From: Okeania sp. SIO1I7
GTDB taxonomy: Bacteria; Cyanobacteriota; Cyanobacteriia; Cyanobacteriales; Microcoleaceae
Assembly (NCBI GenBank): GCA_010672585.1
Contig: JAAHGF010000006.1
Span: 242,635 to 306,634, forward strand
Direction of reading: 5' to 3'
DNA length: 64,000 nucleotides
The notes beneath the pieces were generated by a model. It was not told where the DNA came from. It did no database searches and worked only from the letters and a program-made list of their open reading frames with translations. This document shows, piece after piece, positions 36,770 to 45,054 of this stretch; the stretch's first letter is position 1, and each line of letters starts with the position of its first letter. The translations under genes were made by a program, and so were the position numbers.

Positions 36770-38233
36770 GAAAAAAGGTAGTGGTAAACAAATAATAATT
36801 TTTGAAGCTTAACTCCCAACAATTAAAGGAATATACTAACTAATATCCTGATATCTTTAGGACTAAGAGAAAAAACAGCAACCCTACAACTTAAAGTTAA
36901 AAAAAATCTAGCGAGAAACCCCACAATTTTTCATTCTGTGAAGCACCAAAACGCCTAGGTTTTTGCCTTGCATTGCTCAAATAATTGTGAGAGAATTTAA
37001 CTATAGGGGTTAACTCGCCTATACACTTGACTTTTTATTCAATCAAGAAATATGTATGAAATACTCAACACTTACTGCCACAAAAAGTCTAGAGAAATAC
37101 CAGAGATAACCAGATTTGAGGTAATTTTTATTAGTTATCTTAGTTATCTATATAGAAGCGATCGCTAATCAAGAAAAATCCCACAAATTATCATTCTGTG
37201 GAGCACCTAAAAAACGCCTAGGTTTTTTGCCTTGCATTGCTCAAATAATTGTGAGAGAATTTAACTATAAGGGTTAACTCGCCTATACACTTGACTTTTT
37301 ATTCAATCAAGAAATATGTATGAAATACTCAACACTTACTGCCACAAAAAGTCTAGAGAAATACCAGAGATAACCAGATTTGAGGTAATTTTTATTAGTT
37401 ATCTTAGTTATCTATATAGAAGCGATCGCTAATCAAGAAAAATCCCACAAATTATCATTCTGTAGAGCACCTAAAAAACGCCTAGGTTTTTGCCTTGCAT
37501 TGCTCAAATAATTGTGAGAGAATTTAACTATAAGGGTTAACTCGCCTATACACTTGACTTTTTATTCAATCAAGAAATATGTATGAAATACTCAACACTT
37601 ACTACCACAAAAAGTCTAGAGAAATACCAGAGATAACCAGATTTGAGGTAATTTTGATTAGTTATTGATTGATAGCGATGTAACTACTGCACTTGCTCCG
37701 CCAACGCTCTACTGAGAATCCCCACCAATACTTCATTCTGTGAAGCACCTAAAAAACGCCTAGGTTTTTTGCCTTGCATTGCTCAAATAATTGTGAGAGA
37801 ATTTAACTATAAGGGTTAACTCGCCTATGCACTTGACTTTTTATTCAATCAAGAAATATATATGAAATACTCAGCACTCACTGCCACAAAAAGTCTAGAG
37901 AAATACCAGATATAACCAGATTTGAGGTAATTTTGATTAGTTATTGATTGATAGCGATGTAACTACCGCACTTGCTCCGCCAACGCTCTACTGAGAATCC
38001 CCACCAACACTTCATTCTGTGAAGCACCTAAATAATCACCAAGGTTTTTTTGCCTTGCATTTCTCAAATAATAGTGATACAGTTCTTATATTAGGAGTTT
38101 TTCGCCCCTGTGCATGACTTTTTATTCAACAAAAAAATGTATTTCACACAAATATAAATTTTTATTCGTTTTCAATTAGAAGGAATTTAAATAGCTCTCC
38201 TATGAAAAATCCAGCTATTTAATTGTCATTTTG
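36770..38233. repeat. Large tandem array of 260-280-bp units (four full, one partial)
   Basis: Four nearly identical units beginning TCATTCTGTG start at 36931, 37191, 37455 and 37733, and a fifth diverged copy at 38012 (periods 260, 264, 278, 279). Each unit shows GCCTAGGTTTTTTGCCTTGC, then CTCAAATAATTGTGAGAG, then TTAACTATAAGGGTTAA. It ends with a TTGACT box (37027-37032 in unit 1) 18 bases before a weak -10. Units 1-3 have GCGATCGC in their linkers, while units 3-4 carry a different linker (GATAGCGATGTAACTA, ...CTGAGAATCCCCACC). No reading frame is conserved across units. Confidence 0.85.
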
Positions 38234-38998
38234 TCAAGAAACATCAGACTTTTTAAACACTAGAAAATGTTGTTGTGGTAAAAAATCATCAGTCTCTTGC
38301 CAAACCAAACCCACAGCATTCATTTCTTTTTTCACCTGTTTCTCAGTCATCTTGTGCAAACCCTTAATCATAATCATCGGATTTTCACCCCGATATTCCA
38401 ATAAAATAACCCGCCCACCAGACTTCAAAGCAGCAACTATTCCCAACATCATTTCTCGCGGATATTCAAACTCATGATAAGCATCAACTAACAAAGCAAT
38501 ATCAACAGTAGAAGGAGACAACTTAGGATTATCTACATCCCCTAAAACCGTCTCAATATTAGTAATATTTTCCTCATTTTTAACAAAATTAATTAACTCC
38601 AACATCTCCGGTTGTATATCTACCGCAATTACCTTACCTTGAGGAATCAAAGGACTAATTCTAAAAGTAAAATAACCAGTACCAGCACCAATATCTGCCA
38701 CAACATCTGTAGATTTTAAATCAAGACGATCGATAGCATTTTGAGGATTTTCTCTATAACTTCTGCTAGGTCTTTCTAACCAAGCAGCACCTTCATGACC
38801 CATAACTTTAGCTATTTCTCGACCTAGATAAAATTTCCCAATACCTTCCGGATTATGGATAGTTTTATATTGATAAACTCCATCTGAACTAGCAACCACA
38901 TTAGCTTTTATAGAACAAGCATTTAAGAGTAGACTTAGAATAGATATAGATAAAATTATGCCTACATTTGTCAAATAGTTGATGAACAATTTATTCAT
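38234..38998 (-). CDS. Lipoprotein-like SAM-dependent methyltransferase
   Basis: The 254-residue product has a Rossmann methyltransferase domain with motif I VVADIGAGTGYFTFR near residue 100 and VIAVDIQPEML about 25 residues on. A post-I motif LLVDAYHEFEYP is near residue 168. Its N-terminus is unusual: a hydrophobic stretch (residues 11-27) ends in LLNAC, a lipobox-like sequence with cysteine 28. This suggests export and lipid anchoring. Cytoplasmic SAM is not available outside, so either the enzyme is membrane-anchored facing in or has another cofactor source. Substrate unknown. Confidence 0.78.
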   Translation of the reverse strand: MNKLFINYLTNVGIILSISILSLLLNACSIKANVVASSDGVYQYKTIHNPEGIGKFYLGREIAKVMGHEGAAWLERPSRSYRENPQNAIDRLDLKSTDVVADIGAGTGYFTFRISPLIPQGKVIAVDIQPEMLELINFVKNEENITNIETVLGDVDNPKLSPSTVDIALLVDAYHEFEYPREMMLGIVAALKSGGRVILLEYRGENPMIMIKGLHKMTEKQVKKEMNAVGLVWQETDDFLPQQHFLVFKKSDVS

Positions 38999-39257
38999 AG
39001 TTAACTAGGATTAAATAACTAGAATAATCTTATCATATTCCACCAAATTAGTAAGTAAAGCCAAAACAAAATTTAGTTATAACTACTTTCCTGATCCTCG
39101 CCTTATATATCTGCAATCCTCTTCTTTTCAAAAAGAGGGAATTATTAATAATTAATAATTAATTGTTGAACGTATTGGTATATATTTTAAGTTGAGATAC
39201 AGTAGTTTATATCAATTCAAGCAAGAAATAACAATTAGTTGGTAAAGTCATACAATT

Positions 39258-39593
39258 ATGCCTCAAGAATATAATAAATTAGTACGCGATCGCATTCCCG
39301 AAATTATCCGTAAAAGTGGTTTAGAGTGTGAAACGATCGCTCTCTCAGAAACAGAATATCGCCAAGCATTACGAGAAAAACTTATTGAAGAAGCCCAAGA
39401 AGCAGCAACAGCAAGTAACGCCGATTTAGCCATAGAAATAGCCGACTTATTAGAAGTAATAGATGCTTTACTCAAAAGTTATAGCATTTCTCATAATCAA
39501 ATTACACTCGAACGAGACCGAAAACGCGCAACTAAAGGAGATTTTGAGCAGAAAATCATGTTATTGTGGACAAAAGAAAATACTACTAAATAA
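39258..39593 (+). CDS. MazG/HisE-like NTP pyrophosphohydrolase
   Basis: The 111-residue protein belongs to the all-alpha NTP-PPase superfamily (MazG/phosphoribosyl-ATP pyrophosphohydrolase-like). It has the metal-binding EExxE...ExxD pattern: KLIEEAQEAATASNADLAIEIADLLEVIDAL near residues 40-70. The start YNKLVRDRIPEIIRK is typical of the 'house-cleaning' type. It may hydrolyse damaged or signal nucleotides. Members occur near defence genes; here it precedes the Dnd-associated gene by 206 bases on the same strand. Confidence 0.82.
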   Translation: MPQEYNKLVRDRIPEIIRKSGLECETIALSETEYRQALREKLIEEAQEAATASNADLAIEIADLLEVIDALLKSYSISHNQITLERDRKRATKGDFEQKIMLLWTKENTTK

Positions 39594-39720
39594 TTAATAA
39601 TTAATAATTAATAATTAATAATTAACAATTAACAATTATTTTCAAGGAGAGGATTGAGGCTTGAGGAATTTTTTTTCTTGTTTCTCCTTTAAAGAAGAAA
39701 CTTTAAACCTTAATTATTCG
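39591..39720. repeat. TTAATAA heptamer repeat and hairpin
   Basis: Seven-base TAATTAA units run from about 39591 to 39640 and are followed by CTCTCC/GGAGAG-type pairing. The block lies between the MazG-like gene and the next gene and matches the composite found at 22782-22945 and 63700-63870. Confidence 0.6.
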
Positions 39721-39799
39721 GTAAAAACTTCATAGCTTAAATCTATAATTTTGAAAATTTCACACATCTCAAACAGATGAATATATTTAATTTTTAGTG

Positions 39800-40264
39800 A
39801 TGAATAGAATAAGAATTGCCAGAGATAAAGCAGATTTAGTCAAAGCTTTAACCGAGTCAGAAGAAAAAACAGGTCCTTTTAAAACTTATGCTGATGTAAT
39901 GGTATTTGCCGCATCTTTAGCCATTAAGAAAAACCACCGAGTTCCACTAACAGAAATTTCTCAAAGAGAACCAGGTCCAATTAGTATTGAAGTATTTTGG
40001 TCTAGAGGATATGACAGTATTATTAAATTAATCGCGATCGCCGACACAAAAGATAAACAAATTCTCTCTCCAACAAATGAAGAAATAGAAGAAAATTACA
40101 TTAAAATATTTGAAGAGTATGCCAATGGAGGGTTAGAAATATTACGAGATGAAATGCGGGGTGCAGTAGATTATTCAGAACGACTTTTATTAGTCTTAAT
40201 TTCCCAGAGATATCAAAAACCTCAGACAGAAGCAGAATTTGATTTAACTAAATTTTTGAAATAA
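39800..40264 (+). CDS. DNA phosphorothioation-associated protein 4
   Basis: The 154-residue product resembles the Dnd-associated protein 4 family (dnd_assoc_4). The start RIRIARDKADLVKALTES is followed by a GPFKTYADVMVFAASLA segment and EEYANGGLEILRDEM near residue 112. Its exact activity is unknown, but the family is found with dnd genes. The ATG at 39800 is preferred over a GTG three bases earlier. With the MazG-like gene upstream it may form a small operon. Confidence 0.75.
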   Translation: MNRIRIARDKADLVKALTESEEKTGPFKTYADVMVFAASLAIKKNHRVPLTEISQREPGPISIEVFWSRGYDSIIKLIAIADTKDKQILSPTNEEIEENYIKIFEEYANGGLEILRDEMRGAVDYSERLLLVLISQRYQKPQTEAEFDLTKFLK

Positions 40265-40954
40265 ATAAAAAAGTTCAAAAATTAACAATTTATTTGAGGC
40301 AATAGGCAACAGGAAACAGGCAACAAGCAAAAGTGGGAAAAGCATTTCTAGTGTTTTATGGTTCATCATCAACATAAGTCAAACACCAACTAATTCCTTG
40401 CCATAACAGCCATAACATAAGGCAGAAGGAAAAATATTACGTTGTCTGAGTTTTAAGCTTTTTCCTTCTTGTTTCTTTTGATATAACGCAATACGGTTCA
40501 GTTAAGACGAAAACTACTATGATATGGAACCATTAGATAGGCTTTTCAAACTACAGAACTGCAAAAAAAATCCTTAACTGAAGCGTATTGTGCTATAATA
40601 TAAATTTTTCTCAAATTATAGCAATGAGCGCTGGTATATTTACAAATTCCAGCAGATGCCAAATAGCTAAAAGTCTTATATTATCGGCAATTTATTTCCC
40701 CTGTTGCCTCACAGGAGTGCGCATTCCCTCTCTTGGTCAGCATTCCGCTTGCGTCTATCGCCGACGCGGGGTCGCACCGCTGTTGCCTGTTGCCTTTTGC
40801 CTGCGCTATAGATTCTCATCAAATCAAATAACTCTTCTTTAACTTTTAAATTTTGACTTTTAAATTTTGACTTTTGACTTATAGTCTAGGTGCGCCCATA
40901 CAGGTATGATTGACGATATTGAGCATCAATGAAGGGAACGCAAATTAAAGAATC
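40265..40954. other. Intergenic region, 690 bp
   Basis: No gene is supported. The first 60 bases have AGGCAACAGG-type simple repeats, and a stretch near 40680-40800 has higher GC with repeated CATTCCGC/GTTGCCT units. The glgA promoter must lie in the last part. Confidence 0.5.
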
Positions 40955-42370
40955 ATGCGAATTTTATTTGTGGCAGCTGAAGTAACTCCTTTAGCCAAAG
41001 TTGGTGGTATGGCCGATGTAGTTGGAGCCTTACCCACAGTGCTACGGGCCATGGGTCACGATGTCCGTATCTTTATGCCTTACTATGGCTTTCTAAGCGA
41101 CAAAATGGAAATTCCAGAAGAACCAATCTGGGAAGGAAGCGCCATGTATCAAAGCTTTAGTATTTATGAGACAGTACTACCAAAAAGCGACGTGCCGTTG
41201 TACCTATTTGGTCATCCTGCTTTTTGGCCACGTCGTATCTACTACGGAGATGACGAAGACTGGAGGTTCACTCTATTTGCCAATGGAGCGGCTGAGTTTT
41301 GCTGGAATGGCTGGAAACCAGATATTATTCATTGCAATGACTGGCACACAGGCATGATACCAGTTTGGATGCACGAAACCCCAGACATTAAAACCGTATT
41401 TACTATTCATAACCTAGCTTATCAAGGACCTTGGCGCTGGTTATTAGAAAGGATTACTTGGTGTCCCTGGTATATGGAGGGACATAATACAATGGCTGCT
41501 GCAATACAGTTTGCCGACCGGGTCACTACTGTTTCTCCTACTTATGCAGCTCAGATCCAAACACCAGCTTATGGCGAACGCCTAGATGGTTTAATGTCTT
41601 TTATTAGCGGTAAGTTAACAGGTATTCTTAATGGTATTGACCTAAACTTTTATAATCCAGCTAATGACAGATACATTGCTCAAACTTATACTATCGATAC
41701 CTTAGAAAAACGTGATGCTAATAAAGTTGCTCTCCAAGAAGAGGTAGGTTTTGAAGTTAATAAAAACACTTTTTTAGTAGGAATGGTCTCCCGACTGGTA
41801 GATCAAAAAGGACTTGATTTAATGCTGCAAGTATTAGATCGGTTTATGGCTTACACCGATAGTCAGTTTATATTGTTAGGCACAGGCGATCGCTTCTATG
41901 AAACCCAAATGTGGCAGATAGCTACTCGTTACCCTGGTCGTATGAGTGTCCAACTTTTATATAATGATGCCCTATCTAGGCGGATCTATGCAGGTACTGA
42001 TGGTTTTTTAATGCCTAGTAGGTTTGAGCCTTGTGGTATTAGTCAATTGTTGGCCATGCGTTATGGTAGCGTACCGATTGTGCGTCGCACAGGAGGGTTA
42101 GTTGATACAGTATCTTTCCATGACCCAGTTAACAATGCTGGTACTGGCTATTGTTTCGATCGCTATGAACCACTAGACTTCTTTACAGCAATGGTTAGAG
42201 CTTGTGAAGCTTTCCGCTTTAAAGATCAATGGCAAGAGTTACAAAAACGTGGCATGAGAGAAAACTTTAGTTGGGACAAATCAGCTAAGGAGTATATTAA
42301 AATGTACAAATCAATACTTGGCTTACCTGAGGAAGAAACAACAACAGAGAAGGAGCCTGAATTAGTTTAG
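40955..42370 (+). CDS. glgA: Glycogen (starch) synthase GlgA
   Basis: The 471-residue GT5 enzyme elongates alpha-1,4-glucan from ADP-glucose in the cytoplasm. The N-terminal [13 protein letters not shown] carries the ADP-glucose-binding lysine motif. Other hallmarks are [12 protein letters not shown] near residue 127, TIHNLAYQG near residue 148, and [10 protein letters not shown] near 268. The C-terminal [33 protein letters not shown] contains the second catalytic Glu motif. Length and start ([18 protein letters not shown]) are normal for cyanobacteria. A hairpin after the stop may end transcription. Confidence 0.97.
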   Translation: MRILFVAAEVTPLAKVGGMADVVGALPTVLRAMGHDVRIFMPYYGFLSDKMEIPEEPIWEGSAMYQSFSIYETVLPKSDVPLYLFGHPAFWPRRIYYGDDEDWRFTLFANGAAEFCWNGWKPDIIHCNDWHTGMIPVWMHETPDIKTVFTIHNLAYQGPWRWLLERITWCPWYMEGHNTMAAAIQFADRVTTVSPTYAAQIQTPAYGERLDGLMSFISGKLTGILNGIDLNFYNPANDRYIAQTYTIDTLEKRDANKVALQEEVGFEVNKNTFLVGMVSRLVDQKGLDLMLQVLDRFMAYTDSQFILLGTGDRFYETQMWQIATRYPGRMSVQLLYNDALSRRIYAGTDGFLMPSRFEPCGISQLLAMRYGSVPIVRRTGGLVDTVSFHDPVNNAGTGYCFDRYEPLDFFTAMVRACEAFRFKDQWQELQKRGMRENFSWDKSAKEYIKMYKSILGLPEEETTTEKEPELV

Positions 42371-42387
42371 TAAAACCTAATTTTTAG

Positions 42388-42426
42388 AATAGGAATTGAG
42401 TTAAAACACCCAATTCCTTATTTCTT
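42388..42426 (+). terminator. Possible terminator of glgA
   Basis: AGGAATTG (42391) and CAATTCCT (42411) form an eight-base stem with a 12-base loop, followed by TTATTTCTTG. The T-run is interrupted, so this is a modest intrinsic terminator. Confidence 0.5.
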
Positions 42427-42538
42427 GATTATAGAAAGCTTGTACTGAAATGTATCAGTTGTCAGCTTTTTTATTTCCCCGAACGTTTTGCTTTTAAAGC
42501 TAGTTAATTTACTAAATTAACATCAAAAATGCTTTTTT

Positions 42539-42967
42539 TTAAGTAAATAAATCTAGCGGTAAATGACCATAAGTTCCATTAACTCCTGTATCTTCAGCAG
42601 ATTGACAAGATACTAATACCCCTCTATATTCTCCGGTATAGGATTCAAGATGATATGACTCTTTCATCCCATTAAATTTTATATAAACTGAACCTTCAAT
42701 TGTTCTAAAATTAGAGTCATCAATTAGGGTAGTATTATATCCTAATGCCCCTAGATAGCTTTCTAAAGCAGATAAAGCCTCAGTAGTTGATTCGGCACAA
42801 ATTCCCAACATTTGATAGTCAGACAAATTAGCTAATAGCAAAATTGCTGCTTGAGTCATAGCTTTTTCCTCTGGTGATTCTAATAACTTAATGTTTTGGC
42901 AGGTAAATTTATGGAGGATTTTTTCAGCTTGAGCAATGGTAAGATTCTGAATATTTTGAGTAGACAT
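42539..42967 (-). CDS. DUF1824 family protein
   Basis: The 142-residue product (from ATG 42967) has the cyanobacterial DUF1824 features, ending VNGTYGHLPLDLF, with the central YLGALGYNTTLIDD and a YIKFNGMKESYHLESYTGEYRGVLVSCQS block. It is a small cytoplasmic protein of unknown function, conserved across cyanobacteria. A further upstream in-frame stretch has no good start, so the ATG is chosen. Confidence 0.85.
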   Translation of the reverse strand: MSTQNIQNLTIAQAEKILHKFTCQNIKLLESPEEKAMTQAAILLLANLSDYQMLGICAESTTEALSALESYLGALGYNTTLIDDSNFRTIEGSVYIKFNGMKESYHLESYTGEYRGVLVSCQSAEDTGVNGTYGHLPLDLFT

Positions 42968-43812
42968 ATAATACTGCAAATTGTATGACGATAATATTTG
43001 TAATATTGGTGGGATAACAGGAGTTTTATAAAAATTATACAATTTTAAATAACTCAACTAAGTACAGTTAATGAATGACAGCCTAATATTACATCTATCA
43101 TATTGTCCATATTGTCCAAGGTAGAAAATTGATAATAGTTAACTGAGAATCAGAAAACATAATAATGTACTTCACCTGTATTGATGAAAAATACTATAGA
43201 AGACCAGCCTATTTTTATGCTTCTTACTCTCCAACCCCTTAAATAATTAGCTATCTCAAGATATCGGGGTTAATACTTACTTTTGAACTTTCATGTAATA
43301 ATTGACAGGAAGCTTTAACATGAGTTATTATCACTCTTGATAGAGTATAGCTATTTTAGCTCAAATATGAACATTAATTACATATCAAAAGAATTAACCC
43401 TTAGTATTTAGATAACTAACATTTGTTCAAAACCTATAACTATAACTATTTAGGACAGTTATATTATTTAAAGAAAAGCATTGTATGGAACAATATTTTT
43501 TATGATGAACTACAAGTGTAGTCAAATTTATTATTGTATAGATAAACTAGAAAAAATTGCCATCTATAAAATAAAATAAAAAAAATAATTTCTGACTATA
43601 TTCACAGGTCTTGAATTTGAGCAGAACTTTTGAAATTTATCCATTAAACTAACTCCTCCTATTTTTATTAAAAAATATCACACAAACAAAATCTATAAAT
43701 AGGGATATATAATGAAATTGCTCAAGAACTAATTGCTAAATCAAGTAAATAATCCTTAGGTCAAAGAAATAAAATTAGAATAGAAGTAGTAAACTCAGGA
43801 AATAAATCATCA
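42968..43812. other. Intergenic region, 845 bp
   Basis: AT-rich DNA separates the divergent DUF1824 and glycosyltransferase genes. No repeat family or RNA gene is recognised; the promoters of both genes must be here. Confidence 0.5.
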
Positions 43813-44982
43813 GTGAAAGTATCATTAGTTGTTAGTGATTTATCAAGTAGTGGTGTGGGTAGATGGGGAGGCGCAGTTCGTCCTTTCTTATTATCTCAAG
43901 CATTGAAAAAACTACAAGTAGATGTAGAAATTGTTGGCTTTATTAGTGGAGAAAAACAACAACTAGCAACTAACCAGGAAAATTCTATTATTGCCATAGA
44001 TAGCCACAATTACTATCCCAAATTTTTATTATCAGCCAAAAAACTTCTAGATCAAATAACAGGAGATATAATTTACGCCTACAAATTAAAACCTACAAGT
44101 CTAGGTTTATCTCTAATCAGAAAAATGCAAACCCATCGCCCAGTATTTTTAGATATTGACGATTGGGAGTTAAGCTGGCATGGAGGAGATAGCTGGAAAT
44201 ATCATCCCAGTCTGAAACAATTAGCCAGAGATATTTTGAAACCAGAAGGAGCATTACGACAACCAGACCATCCCTTTTATTTAAAATGGATAGAAAGTTT
44301 CGTCTCCAAAGCAGACAGGGTAACTCTACACAATCAATTTCTCAAAAAACGCTTTGGTGGTACTTATTTACCAAATGGAAAAGATACAACTTTATTCGAC
44401 CCAAACAAATACGATCCAGAGGTAAGTAGAACTCGTTATGGCTTGAGCGATTATAAAATTTTAATGTTTCCAGGGGCACCACGACCATATAAAGGCGTAG
44501 AAGATGTTTTAATAGCCCTAGAGAATATCAATCAGCCAGATTTAAGATTGGTAATTGTCGGAGGTAGTCCTTATGATGATTATGACCGTCAACTAATGGA
44601 AAAATGGGGACATTGGATAATTAAAATGCCAAAATATCCACCTACAGTGATGCCAGAAATTGTAGCGGCCGCCCATATAATAGTAGTCCCCCAGAGAGAT
44701 ACTCCAGAAGCCCAAGCACAGTTTCCATTAAAACTAACTGATGGCATGGCAATGGCCAAACCAATTATTGCCACAAAAGTAGGGGATATACCAAAAATTG
44801 TAGGCGATACTGGCTATTTAGTCAATCCTAGTTCTCCTGAACAAATTGCAGCACAAATTGAATTAATATTTAACGACTTAGCCACAGCAAATACCAAAGG
44901 CATGAAAGCCAGAGAAAGATGTATTAAATATTATAGTATTGATGCTATGGCAAGCATTTTATCAGAGTTAATCAAAATTTAG
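43813..44982 (+). CDS. Glycosyltransferase family 4 (GT-B)
   Basis: The 389-residue GT-B enzyme has a Rossmann-like N-terminal half (KVSLVVSDLSSSGVGRWGG) and the C-terminal donor domain with FPGAPRPYKGVEDVLIALENI near residue 218. An acidic EAQAQFPLKLTDGMAMAKPIIAT segment near residue 299 keeps the family's E-x7-E spacing loosely. It starts with GTG at 43813, with a CAGGA box 10 bases before. The ABC exporter gene follows by 72 bases, so both probably make and export a glycoconjugate, as in heterocyst envelope or exopolysaccharide clusters. Confidence 0.85.
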   Translation: MKVSLVVSDLSSSGVGRWGGAVRPFLLSQALKKLQVDVEIVGFISGEKQQLATNQENSIIAIDSHNYYPKFLLSAKKLLDQITGDIIYAYKLKPTSLGLSLIRKMQTHRPVFLDIDDWELSWHGGDSWKYHPSLKQLARDILKPEGALRQPDHPFYLKWIESFVSKADRVTLHNQFLKKRFGGTYLPNGKDTTLFDPNKYDPEVSRTRYGLSDYKILMFPGAPRPYKGVEDVLIALENINQPDLRLVIVGGSPYDDYDRQLMEKWGHWIIKMPKYPPTVMPEIVAAAHIIVVPQRDTPEAQAQFPLKLTDGMAMAKPIIATKVGDIPKIVGDTGYLVNPSSPEQIAAQIELIFNDLATANTKGMKARERCIKYYSIDAMASILSELIKI

Positions 44983-45054
44983 CTAGAAAGTATTAAGAGT
45001 AGTAAAAATTGAGGCGCAATACAACTAGGCTATTCAGACAAAAGGAAAATAGAA

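Noticed and set aside
37027-37060. Strong sigma-70 promoter in each array unit
   Set aside because: The -35 box TTGACT is good but the -10 (TATGTA) matches TATAAT at only three of six bases, so I report it only as a weak signal.
36931-38120. CRISPR array
   Set aside because: Units are 260-280 bp with conserved inner sequence; there are no short repeats with unique spacers and no cas genes.
40588-40842. 84-residue frame upstream of glgA
   Set aside because: Its residues come from CATTCCGC-type filler repeats and there is no ribosome binding site.
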